64,000 bases of DNA from Chitinophagaceae bacterium (lineage in GTDB: Bacteria > Bacteroidota > Bacteroidia > Chitinophagales > Chitinophagaceae). The stretch's first letter is position 1; the number at the start of each line of letters is the position of its first letter. The position numbers and the translations under genes are program-made. The stretch lies in NCBI GenBank assembly GCA_016721385.1, contig JADKIE010000002.1, forward strand, positions 558,001 to 622,000. The letters run 5' to 3'. The notes under the pieces were generated by a model, which did no database searches, was not told where the DNA came from, and saw only the letters and a program-made list of their open reading frames with translations. Below are positions 19,587-27,967 of the stretch, one piece after another.

Positions 19587-19978
19587 TTACTATTTTTTTC
19601 TTTGCCCAAACTATTAATAATGTTGATCTTTTTCTTTAGCTGATCAATTTCTGTTTCAAAATAGTTTTTAACATCAGCATCATTTATATTTAATGATTCG
19701 ATTTTTTGCACATGATACCCGCCACTATTATTTTGAGAAGTAAAGTTAAAAGTAGTGTTACTTATATTCATTATCTCAGAAAAATCAACTTTAAACAAAT
19801 TCGCAATTTGAAAAAGTCTTGAAATGTTTAAATCTACTTTACCATTTTCAATTGCCCCATAACCTTGAACAGATATGTCTAGTTTTCGTGCTGCTTCTTT
19901 TGGTTCCATATTATTAGAAGTTCTTATTTTTCTAATATTTACTCCAATTTGCCTTAGTAACAATTCTTTATTTTCCAT
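19520..19978 (-). CDS. XRE-family helix-turn-helix regulator
   Basis: Residues 8-64 form a lambda-repressor-type HTH (IGVNIRKIRTSNNMEPKEAA, LDISVQGYGAIENGKVDLNI). A short tail with a possible coiled coil (ETEIDQLKKKINIINSL) follows. As read it runs 67 bases into the MerR gene. One extra base in the T7 run 19593-19599 would give a stop (LGKEKK) a few bases before the MerR ATG, which is a more natural end. It is divergent from the lipoprotein gene at 20085. Its first 23 codons and its promoter are repeated at 22308-22449. Confidence 0.8.
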   Translation of the reverse strand: MENKELLLRQIGVNIRKIRTSNNMEPKEAARKLDISVQGYGAIENGKVDLNISRLFQIANLFKVDFSEIMNISNTTFNFTSQNNSGGYHVQKIESLNINDADVKNYFETEIDQLKKKINIINSLGKEKNSKWRYLKFRLILKTLFCPKQKKL

Positions 19979-20038
19979 AGTTCTATAAATTAATAATTTA
20001 TTAAATGAAATTAATACTTGATAATAAAAGTAACAAAA
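19897..20038. repeat. 142-bp direct repeat, copy A (intact XRE gene start)
   Basis: This stretch covers the first 27 codons of the XRE gene and 60 bases upstream. It matches 22308-22449 at 136 of 142 positions with no gaps (constant offset 2,411). The intact gene continues beyond this copy, so copy A is probably the parent. Confidence 0.9.
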
Positions 20039-20084
20039 TTACCACACCTAAATAAATAAAAGCAATTTCACAAAAAAACGTATC

Positions 20085-21488
20085 ATGAAAAAGATTATTT
20101 ATGCTGTTTCCTTAACAGCCTTTATTTTTGCCAGTTGTGTTAAAACTAATGATTTAAGCCACGAAACCGTTATACCTGCAAAGTTTAACATTCTACAAAA
20201 ATCGCAGAAAGAGCAGGTGCAATTTGCCGAAAGTAATTTAAAAGAAATTGGAACTGAAATTGCCAAGCTTGCGAAAGATGGCGAATTTATAAATTTTGTA
20301 CATGGGTTGGTTTCCAAAAAATTTGACGGTGAGTATGAGGTATTAATACAAGATATCTTTAAAGGTACAACATGGGGAAACAACGTTGATATGGTAAAAG
20401 TAAATCATTACCTCAATGAGTTTAAGGATATAGGCGGAAGCAACTTTTTTCCGCAAATTTATATACCTAAACTACAAAATAATGAAGATAAAAACTTATC
20501 GACTACAACATCTAATCTTGGAGAAAATAATATTGCTTTAGACTCTATAGTGTATATTTATTATGGTGGAAATGCAGAAGCAGATTCTGCTACAAATACT
20601 TATGAAAGTTATCCGGGTTATGTGTTAAACTCTCAAGGGCAAATGACCTACTGGGGAATGGTAAATGAAGAATATGCAAACAATCATGAGGTATGGATTC
20701 TGTCTTTAAATGAAACGGTTGGAAATAATGCCGAGTTTTGCCCTCCAGCATTTATTAACGGTGTAAATCAATATTGCCCAGAATCAGTAGGAGGCTGTTG
20801 TACTACAGGTGGGGGTGGTGATACTCCTCATGGCGGGTGTGTTGGTGTAGATTGTGACCCAATTGAATTAAGTCGTTCCTACCATCCAGACATGGGACAA
20901 CACTTTCCTGTGAATTGCAAAATTGAAAATATGGTTGTAAAAGAACATAAGGAAAGTTGGCTTGCTGGAGCCTCAGAAATTGCTATTAGAGCTGCACTAA
21001 ACTGTCATAATAACTTAGAAATGGGCAGCCCAACAGGAGTAGTTAAACAATATAAATCAGATCAAGCTAGTAATTATTTAGGGGTTCTTATTGATAAATT
21101 TAAACGACGTCAAGTAAGGAATATGGCAGTAAAAAATGTTAACTTTTCTTTACAAAGAGGATGGCCTGTTACAAATTATTTTACCGACCCTATTTATTTT
21201 GATTATGTTATTTTTGAGAGAGATATATGGCCAGCTATGTTAAATTATCAACCGTATGGGGTACAGCCGGGGCGAATTGATAATTTTGTAATTCCTTATA
21301 CTGGCATAGCATCAGCAACATGGGAACAAAAATACAGGTCAGCTAAACACGGTAATGACGGTTGGAATTATTATTATGCAAAAGGCTCTTTTGTAAGTAA
21401 TTCTTTACTAGCAATTACACAGGATAGATATTATCAAACTGGTTACGTAAATAACTCTGAAATAGTTTTTAATACAAAAGATTATTAA
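20085..21488 (+). CDS. Cys-rich surface lipoprotein of unknown function
   Basis: The 467-residue protein starts with a lipoprotein signal (MKKIIYAVSLTAFIFASCVK, lipobox ending at Cys18), so it is predicted to be anchored in the outer membrane. The middle has a dense Cys/Gly cluster (FCPP, QYCPESVGGCC, HGGCVGVDCDP, NCKIEN) around residues 218-285, which could bind metal or form disulfides. I recognise no family or catalytic motif. It is divergent from the XRE gene and sits between the two 142-bp repeats, suggesting regulated accessory DNA. Confidence 0.75.
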   Translation: MKKIIYAVSLTAFIFASCVKTNDLSHETVIPAKFNILQKSQKEQVQFAESNLKEIGTEIAKLAKDGEFINFVHGLVSKKFDGEYEVLIQDIFKGTTWGNNVDMVKVNHYLNEFKDIGGSNFFPQIYIPKLQNNEDKNLSTTTSNLGENNIALDSIVYIYYGGNAEADSATNTYESYPGYVLNSQGQMTYWGMVNEEYANNHEVWILSLNETVGNNAEFCPPAFINGVNQYCPESVGGCCTTGGGGDTPHGGCVGVDCDPIELSRSYHPDMGQHFPVNCKIENMVVKEHKESWLAGASEIAIRAALNCHNNLEMGSPTGVVKQYKSDQASNYLGVLIDKFKRRQVRNMAVKNVNFSLQRGWPVTNYFTDPIYFDYVIFERDIWPAMLNYQPYGVQPGRIDNFVIPYTGIASATWEQKYRSAKHGNDGWNYYYAKGSFVSNSLLAITQDRYYQTGYVNNSEIVFNTKDY

Positions 21489-21494
21489 AAATAA

Positions 21495-21527
21495 AGAGAG
21501 ATCTGTTGAAATTAGCCCCCTCTCTCT
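21495..21527 (+). terminator. Possible weak terminator after the lipoprotein gene
   Basis: Arms AGAGAGA (21495-21501) and TCTCTCT (21521-21527) with a 19-base loop follow the stop codon. The following sequence is GTTTG and then an A-run, not a clean T tract, so the call is weak. Confidence 0.3.
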
Positions 21528-21581
21528 GTTTGTAAAAAAAAAAGCAATATTTAATGTCAAATTACATTTATAATATTTGGT

Positions 21582-22259
21582 ATGAAAATTATTTTACTGC
21601 TCTTTCTCTTTCCATTAACACTTGACCTACACTCACAATCTAAAAATAAAATTGGCGTTGAGTTAGGGTTGAGTTATCGTCAAGCGTTAATTGAATTAAA
21701 GAATTATCCCTACCGTACAACAGGAAGATACTATAATCAAATGGGTTATATATTTGAGGGTATAACACCTCTCAGCAGGGTCTTTATGCCTACAATATGT
21801 ATAAATTATTTATTTAATAATAAAAACAGATTACAAGTTTCAAACTACTTTTATAAAAACTACTTGGCTACTTTGTTAGATTCAAACAACAAGGTTAAAG
21901 AAAGAATAAAAGCTTTTAAATATGATGGCTTTATTGATTTTGTGCACGGACTTAAAAATAGAAAGGGGAAGAATATTAATTTTGAGTTTGGCGCTGGATT
22001 GGGTGTTATGAATATTAGTAAAAGTTTTAGCTATACAGATTATGAAGGAAAAGTTGAAAATGGCTTATTTATTAGAGTAGCAAGAACAATGAATCAAAAA
22101 CCAATAATTTTCTTTGCGCCAAGAGTGATAATAGGGGTTGAATATAAAAAAATGAGAGGTCAAATAATAACCTATATTACTCCGGATGAAGATTTAGATA
22201 ATAAAATTTCTTTATGGTTTGAGGGAAAACTGTCTTACAGCTTTTTTCTGTTTAAATAA
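21582..22259 (+). CDS. Exported protein, possible small outer-membrane beta-barrel
   Basis: 225 residues with a signal peptide (MKIILLLFLFPLTLDLHSQS). Alternating short strands follow (NKIGVELGLSYRQAL, NINFEFGAGLGVMNIS, RVIIGVEYKKMRGQIITYI), ending WFEGKLSYSFFLFK. The aromatic C-terminal strand and the glycine-rich strand pairs are typical of small Bacteroidota outer-membrane barrels, but I cannot assign a family. It follows the lipoprotein gene on the same strand by 93 bases, so the two may work together at the outer membrane. Confidence 0.65.
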   Translation: MKIILLLFLFPLTLDLHSQSKNKIGVELGLSYRQALIELKNYPYRTTGRYYNQMGYIFEGITPLSRVFMPTICINYLFNNKNRLQVSNYFYKNYLATLLDSNNKVKERIKAFKYDGFIDFVHGLKNRKGKNINFEFGAGLGVMNISKSFSYTDYEGKVENGLFIRVARTMNQKPIIFFAPRVIIGVEYKKMRGQIITYITPDEDLDNKISLWFEGKLSYSFFLFK

Positions 22260-22272
22260 TATGTGAAAGTAG

Positions 22273-22389
22273 TTAAAATAAAATTTTAGTAAAATACTCT
22301 ATTGTACCTTTTGGTGCTATATTATTAGAAGTTCTAATTTTTCTAATATTTACTCCAATTTGCCTTAGTAGCAATTCTTTATTTTCCAT
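22273..22389 (-). pseudogene. Truncated duplicate of the XRE regulator start
   Basis: Read on the minus strand from ATG 22389, the first 23 residues (MENKELLLRQIGVNIRKIRT, then SNN) are identical to the XRE protein at 19520-19978. The sequence then diverges (IAPKGT instead of MEPKEA) and stops after 38 residues. Only part of the HTH is left, so it is unlikely to bind DNA. It keeps the same upstream sequence as the intact gene, and so probably the same promoter. Confidence 0.8.
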
Positions 22390-22449
22390 AGTTCTATAAA
22401 TTAATAATTTATTAAATGAAATTAATACTTGATAATAAATGTAGCAAAA
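22308..22449. repeat. 142-bp direct repeat, copy B (truncated XRE start)
   Basis: Matches 19897-20038 with 6 substitutions and no gaps. The promoter-side 60 bases carry two of these changes. Copies A and B are in the same orientation and enclose the lipoprotein and barrel genes. Confidence 0.9.
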
Positions 22450-22693
22450 AAAATTAACAGTAAATTATTATTAACATTTTACTGTTAGATAATTGGTAAA
22501 AACACAATAACTAAACCTTAAAGTAAACTAAGTCTTTTTTCGAGCGTATAAAAATTACATTTTGAGAATATAGTATTGTTTAATTTTTTGAATGATTTAT
22601 TTTACCAATGATTTGAAACATTTCCTACTACTTTTCCTTATATCGAAAAGTGAATAGGGTATTTATTCTATTTTTCACAATTAAATTAACTTT
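22390..22693. other. 304-base intergenic stretch
   Basis: Very AT-rich. It holds the promoter side of repeat copy B (to 22449) and a 9-base inverted repeat, AACAGTAAA (22456-22464) and TTTACTGTT (22478-22486), which could be an operator or a short hairpin. The rest contains no ORF or RNA gene that I can support; the promoter of the gene at 22694 must lie here. Confidence 0.5.
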
Positions 22694-23056
22694 ATGAAAT
22701 TTTTAAAAATCAGTCTTACAATTTGTTTTTTACTATTTTTGTCGATTCAGTCAAATGCTAAATCGAGTTTAAAAAAAATGAATATTTTGCTCAAATCAGA
22801 GATTAACACTCCTCTTCCCAAAAAAAATAAATTTCTAACAGCAGAACCTTCTTTTCTTTTAATGAATGATGGGTGTTACCATTTAGTACAAATGAATCCT
22901 CCTGGTTATATAAGTGCACAAGGAGTGTATTATACTACTTGGTCAATGACTTTTATTGGTTCACTTGACTGTAATTGTACGACGACTTATTGTATGGAGC
23001 CGAAGTTTGGGCTACATTTTGTTAAATTAAACATTGCCAGTATCATTAGTTATTAA
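22694..23056 (+). CDS. Small secreted protein of unknown function
   Basis: 120 residues with a signal peptide (MKFLKISLTICFLLFLSIQS, cleavage near NAKS). The mature part is short and has four Cys in two groups (DGCYHLVQ, and DCNCTTTYC), so disulfides are likely after export. I recognise no family. A strong hairpin overlaps its stop codon, so it is probably transcribed alone. Confidence 0.6.
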   Translation: MKFLKISLTICFLLFLSIQSNAKSSLKKMNILLKSEINTPLPKKNKFLTAEPSFLLMNDGCYHLVQMNPPGYISAQGVYYTTWSMTFIGSLDCNCTTTYCMEPKFGLHFVKLNIASIISY

Positions 23057-23065
23057 TGATACTGG
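23037..23065 (+). terminator. Hairpin overlapping the stop codon of the small secreted protein gene
   Basis: Perfect 12-base arms CCAGTATCATTA (23037-23048) and TAATGATACTGG (23054-23065) with a 5-base loop. The TAA stop is at 23054-23056, inside the right arm. The following TTT tract is short, so termination may be partial. Confidence 0.65.
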
Positions 23066-23079
23066 TTTAAAAAATAATT

Positions 23080-23610
23080 ATGAAAACATTATTGATTATT
23101 GTGCTGAATTTACTTATATACACTTCTGCAAGTGGGCAGCATAGCTTATACAGAAATTATATTGATACAATAAAACCATACCCGTATAAAGGCACCATAA
23201 ATGCAGAAAATAATGTTGATTCTTTCAAAATCCCAATAAGTTCATTAAGTTATAGTGAATTATGTTCAAGGGCAGATTCCTTTTACAATGCAAAAAAGTA
23301 CATAGAGTCAATAAATTTTTTTGTTTATGCATTTAGCAAAAACGGGAATAAAGGAATGGTGAAACATAGATATAATTTAGCTTGCTGTTATAGTATGCTC
23401 AAAGAAATTGACAATGCGTTTATTCAGTTATCAAAAATTGCTGAGACTGGAAAATTTTACAACTATTATTTAGTTGAAAGCGAAAAGAGTTTTAATAATT
23501 TACATGCTGATAATAGGTGGAATATCCTAATAAAAAAAATAAAAGAAAATAGTAGTAATTTATCCGACTCTTTAAATACAAAAAAATATATTCCAAATAA
23601 CATTAATTAG
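23080..23610 (+). CDS. Exported TPR-containing protein
   Basis: 176 residues with a signal peptide (MKTLLIIVLNLLIYTSASGQ). A tetratricopeptide-like pair follows around residues 65-130: ELCSRADSFYNAKKYIESIN, then HRYNLACCYSMLKEIDNAFI. The end of this TPR arrangement (FNNLHADNRWNILIKKIKEN) is often seen in Bacteroidota TPR proteins. TPRs mediate protein contacts; the partner is unknown. It starts 24 bases after the previous stop, just past the hairpin. Confidence 0.65.
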   Translation: MKTLLIIVLNLLIYTSASGQHSLYRNYIDTIKPYPYKGTINAENNVDSFKIPISSLSYSELCSRADSFYNAKKYIESINFFVYAFSKNGNKGMVKHRYNLACCYSMLKEIDNAFIQLSKIAETGKFYNYYLVESEKSFNNLHADNRWNILIKKIKENSSNLSDSLNTKKYIPNNIN

Positions 23611-23647
23611 AAATTTTTGCAAAGCTTAACTAATAATCTAACGTTTG

Positions 23648-24617
23648 TTAATCAAAACTTTTAGCACTTCCGGTAGCAGCCAATTTTAATAATCTATCGT
23701 ATTCTTCGGCATTAAGATCGTTGTAAAAAAAGTAAACAGGGTCTACCGCCTGGTTGTTAATATGCACTTCGTAATGGCAATGCGGGCCGGTACTTTTTCC
23801 GGTACTTCCTACCCAGCCAATTACTTCGCCACTTTTCACTTTTTGCCCTGCACTTGCTTTAATACGTACCATGTGCATGTACACCGTTTCGTACCCGTAA
23901 CCATGGTTAATAATTACGTGGTTACCTGTGCCGCTACCAACGCCTGCTGTAGTTACCACACCATCGCCGGTGGCATAAATAGGTGTGCCTTGTGGTGCAG
24001 TAAAATCGAGCCCATTATGCATTTTGGCTATTCCATAAATAGGATGAATTCTAAAACCAAAGCCGCTTGCAATACGGGTAAGCTCTTTATTACTTACGGG
24101 CTGTATGGCAGGTATGCTGGCTAATTTATCGCCCTGGTTTTTTATTAATTGCTCTATGGTATTATAGCTTGCAAATTGGTAGGTAGCTCTTGCCGAAATA
24201 TTATTTAATGTTTTTGCTATATCTCTTCCTAACTCATCATCGTTCATTAAGCTAATTTTTTCTAGCTCTTTTTTTGCTCAATGGCTTTTGTACGGGCACT
24301 ATCGCTAACCGGCGTTGCTTCAAAATGGAGCGGTACACTTCATTATCTCTTTTTTCCAAGTCGGTAATTTGTTGTTGTAAGGTTTTTACTTTTCTATTAA
24401 GTACGGTGTAGTTGTCCTTCATCAACTCGTATTTTAAAGCACTTTCTCTATCAACAGCCTTAGGAACAAATTTGGTGTACAACCAAATAATTATGGCAGA
24501 TGTAACCAATGCAGCACTAATAAACCCAAACACCCTCAACAGTTTTACCCGTAGCGGTGTTATCAGTTTTTCGTACCTGAGTGTATGTGTATTATAGTAG
24601 TATTTTATTTTCTTCAT
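23648..24617 (-). CDS. Membrane-anchored M23 peptidase (two frameshifts)
   Basis: Cell-wall endopeptidase anchored in the inner membrane with its catalytic domain in the periplasm. The start is ATG 24617 (MKKIKYYYNTHTLRYEKL), a highly conserved Bacteroidota N-terminus. A membrane helix (residues 31-48) and a coiled coil (ESALKYELMKDNYTVLNRKV) follow. The M23 domain has FGFRIHPI, the zinc motif MHNGLDF and the HCHYEVH motif. Missing bases at the A4 run 24322-24325 and the T7 run 24269-24275 break the frame; with both added, the linker reads RSIFEATPVSDSARTKAIEQ. The protein is then about 323 residues. It is divergent from alaS. Confidence 0.9.
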
Positions 24618-24746
24618 TTAACTCAAACCCCAAAGGAGCTTTTGAAGTTAATGTATGCTTGAACCCTGTAAATATGGCAAAAATTTACTTTTACAAAACC
24701 CTGCTTTGTTTTATCTGTACACCAAAAACAATGAGGGGCTTTTTCT

Positions 24747-24754
24747 TACCTTTG
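24747..24754 (+). promoter_or_regulatory. Putative -7 promoter element for alaS
   Basis: TACCTTTG exactly matches TAnnTTTG, 70 bases before the alaS ATG. No TTTG lies at the expected -33 spacing. Confidence 0.4.
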
Positions 24755-24824
24755 CCTTTTATTTAAAGGATAGCAAATATAAACCCATAAATAACAAAAA
24801 GCAACCCATATAAATAACGGTAAT

Positions 24825-27453
24825 ATGATGACAAGTGCAGCGATACGCCAACAATTTCTCGATTTTTTTAAGTCTAAACAGCATTTAATAGTGCCATCGG
24901 CACCGGTTGTAATAAAAAACGACCCTACACTGCTTTTTACCAACGCAGGGATGAATCAGTTTAAAGATTACTTTTTAGGCAATAAAGCACCTGTTTCTCC
25001 CCGTATTGCAGATACTCAAAAATGCTTACGTGTTAGCGGCAAGCACAACGATTTAGAAGAAGTAGGTGTAGATACTTACCACCATACCCTGTTTGAAATG
25101 TTGGGCAATTGGAGTTTTGGCGACTATTTTAAAAAAGCCATTGCCTGGAGTTGGGAGTTGCTTACAGAAGTGTACAAATTAGATAAAGACAAATTATACG
25201 TTACCATTTTTGAAGGCGATGAAAAAGAAGGCTTGCCTAAAGACGAAGAGGCTTATAACGAATGGAAAAAAGTAATTGCTGAAGACAGAATTTTACTCGG
25301 TAATAAAAAAGATAATTTTTGGGAGATGGGAGATACCGGGCCATGTGGACCATGTACAGAGATACATGTTGATTGCCGCAGCGATGAAGAAAGAAAAGCC
25401 GTAGATGGAAGAACATTGGTTAATAACGATCACCCACAGGTTATAGAAATTTGGAATAATGTATTTATACAATTTAATCGTAAAAAAGATGGCAGCCTTG
25501 AGCCGTTGCCTGCAAAACATGTAGATACAGGCATGGGCTTTGAACGCTTGGTAAGAGTAATACAAGGCAAGCAAAGTAATTACGATACGGATGTATTTAG
25601 TGGAACGATTGCAGCAACTGAAAAAATTGTACAAAAAAAATATGCTGCAGACGATAGCAAAGAAAGCATTGCATTTAGAGTTTTAGCCGATCATATAAGA
25701 GCTATAAGTTTTACCATTGCAGATGGGCAATTACCAAGCAACACTGGCGCAGGTTATGTTATACGCCGTATTTTACGCCGTGCCGTTCGTTATTATTATT
25801 CTTATTTAAATTATAAGCAACCGCTGTTGCATCAATTACTGCCTGTAATAGCTACGCAATTTGAAAATGTTTTTCCTGAATTAAAAGCACAGGAAAATTT
25901 TGTGGCAAAAGTTATTAAGGAGGAAGAGGACGCTTTTTTGAGGACATTGGATAAGGGTTTAAAAAGAATTGATAACATTTTGGAATCTGTAAAATCCGAG
26001 TCGTCTGTAAGCAAAAAAATTAGCGGTGCAGATGCTTTTGAGCTATTAGATACTTTTGGTTTCCCTATTGACTTAACAAGATTAATTGCATCCGAAAATA
26101 ATTTAACAGTTGATGAAGCAGGCTTTGAGGCAGAAATGCAACAACAAAAAAATCGTAGCCGTGCAGCCACAGCTTTAGAAACAGAAGATTGGATAGAAGT
26201 AAATAATGTTGCTAAAACAAACTTTGTAGGTTACAATAGTTTAGAAACAAAAACCAAAGTAGTAAAATACCGCAAAGTAAGTGGTAAGGGAAAAGAGTTA
26301 TTTCAAATTGTTTTAGAAAGCACTCCTTTTTATGCAGAAAGTGGCGGGCAAGTTGGCGATACAGGTCAATTAAGAATAGGGAATGAGGAATTAGGGATTG
26401 TAGATACGAAGAAGGAGAATGATATGATTATTCATTTTGCAGAAAACATTTTGCCCGAAATGAATGGTGAAGTAATTGCAACGGTAGATGCCAACAGAAG
26501 AAAAGAAATTACTGTACATCACAGCGTTACACATTTAATGCAAGCTGCTTTACGCAATGTATTAGGCAATCATGTAGCGCAAAAAGGCAGTTTAAATAAC
26601 GAAGAATATTTGCGTTTTGACTTTAGCCATTTTGCAAAAGTTACCGATGAAGAAATTGCAGCAGTAGAAAAAATGGTGAATGAAAAAATTCGTCAAAACA
26701 TTCCTGTTGTAATTAAAGAGATGAAAAAAGATGATGCGGTGGCATTAGGAGCTATGGCATTGTTTGGCGAAAAATATGGCGATACCGTAAGGGTAGTTAT
26801 CATGGATGAAAAATACTCTATTGAACTTTGTGGCGGTACACATGTAGGGCATACTGGCGAATTAGGTTTGTTTAAAATTACCAGCGAAAGTGCTATTGCT
26901 GCCGGTGTTCGTAGGATAGAAGCTGTTTGTGGTAAAGCGGCTGAAAATTATATTAATAATCAATCGGTGCAAATCCGTGCTATCGGTGAGCAATTAAAAA
27001 ATCCGAAGGATGTAGTTAAATCAATTGAAAACTTACAAGCCGAAAACAGTTCTCTTAAAAAACATATTGAAGCACTAGAAGCAAGGCAATTAGTGGTATT
27101 GCGTAATGAGCTATTACAAAAGATGAAATCATCAACAACGTAACATTCATTGGCGATGTAGTTGAAGTAAGCAGTGCCGATAATTTAAAAAACTATGTTT
27201 TGATTTAAAAACAAAACTGCATGATTATGTAGCAGTACTTTGTGCCAATATAGATGGTAAACCTTTTGTAGCCGTTGGTATTAGCGATACAGTTGTTGCA
27301 GCAAAAAATTTAGATGCCGGCAAAATTATTAAAGAACATATTGCCCCATTAATAAAAGGCGGCGGCGGCGGACAAAAAACATTAGCTACCGCAGGTGGGC
27401 AAGATGTAAGTGGGTTAAGGGAGGTAATTGAGAAGGTGAAATCTTTATTATAG
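24825..27453 (+). CDS. alaS: Alanyl-tRNA synthetase (two frameshifts near the C-terminus)
   Basis: Charges tRNA-Ala and edits mischarged Ser/Gly. The class II aminoacylation core (TNAGMNQFKDYFLG, FEMLGNWSFGDYFK, DTGMGFERL), the editing domain with HxxxH (HHSVTHLM near residue 565) and CGGTH (near 668), and the C-Ala domain ending GGGGGQKTLATAGGQ are all present. The frame stops early at 27143. Adding one base in the A4 run 27118-27121 and one in the A6 run 27187-27192 carries it to TAG 27453, about 876 residues, the normal length. Because the gene is essential, these breaks are almost certainly sequence errors. Confidence 0.95.
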
Positions 27454-27456
27454 TTT

Positions 27457-27963
27457 ATGCATTTCATCCTAACCACCCCACGCCTTTACCTTCGCCAATT
27501 TACATTGGCAGATGCTCCGTTGTTATTAGCTTTAAACAGCGACCCGGAGGTATTAAAATATTTACATGAAATACCACTTAAGGATGAAGCTCATGCAATA
27601 GAAATTTTAACTACTGTTATTTTACCACAATATCCCAATAACTTAGGCAGATGGGCTGTGCACTTAAATGATACCAACGAATTTATTGGCTGGTGTGGAC
27701 TTAAGCATCGACCAGAAATTGATGAAATAGATTTAGGTTATCGCTTTATGAAAAAATATTGGGGAAATGGATATGCATTTGAAGCGGCAAAGCATGTACT
27801 GGATTATGGATTTAATCATTTGCACATCAAATCCATAACAGGCAGGGCTCATATAGATAATATTGCATCTTTAAAAGTGCTTGAAAAAATTGGTATGCAA
27901 TTTATTAAAGAAGAAATTGTTGATAGCTGCCCGGTAAAAACATATATGGCAACAGTTCAATAA
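27457..27963 (+). CDS. GNAT family N-acetyltransferase
   Basis: 168 residues of the RimJ/RimL-like acetyltransferase type: TPRLYLRQFTLADAPLLLAL at the start, then DLGYRFMKKYWGNGYAFEAA (acetyl-CoA loop) and SLKVLEKIGMQF near the end. The acceptor (protein N-terminus, antibiotic or small molecule) cannot be told. It begins 3 bases after the corrected alaS stop and converges on the GH3-family gene. Confidence 0.88.
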   Translation: MHFILTTPRLYLRQFTLADAPLLLALNSDPEVLKYLHEIPLKDEAHAIEILTTVILPQYPNNLGRWAVHLNDTNEFIGWCGLKHRPEIDEIDLGYRFMKKYWGNGYAFEAAKHVLDYGFNHLHIKSITGRAHIDNIASLKVLEKIGMQFIKEEIVDSCPVKTYMATVQ

Positions 27964-27967
27964 TTTC

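Noticed and set aside
25293..25634. 113-codon minus-strand frame inside alaS
   Set aside because: Antisense to the aminoacylation core, no recognisable domain and Cys-rich random composition.
27225..27476. 83-codon minus-strand frame at the alaS end
   Set aside because: The region is the frame-corrected C-Ala domain of alaS on the plus strand.
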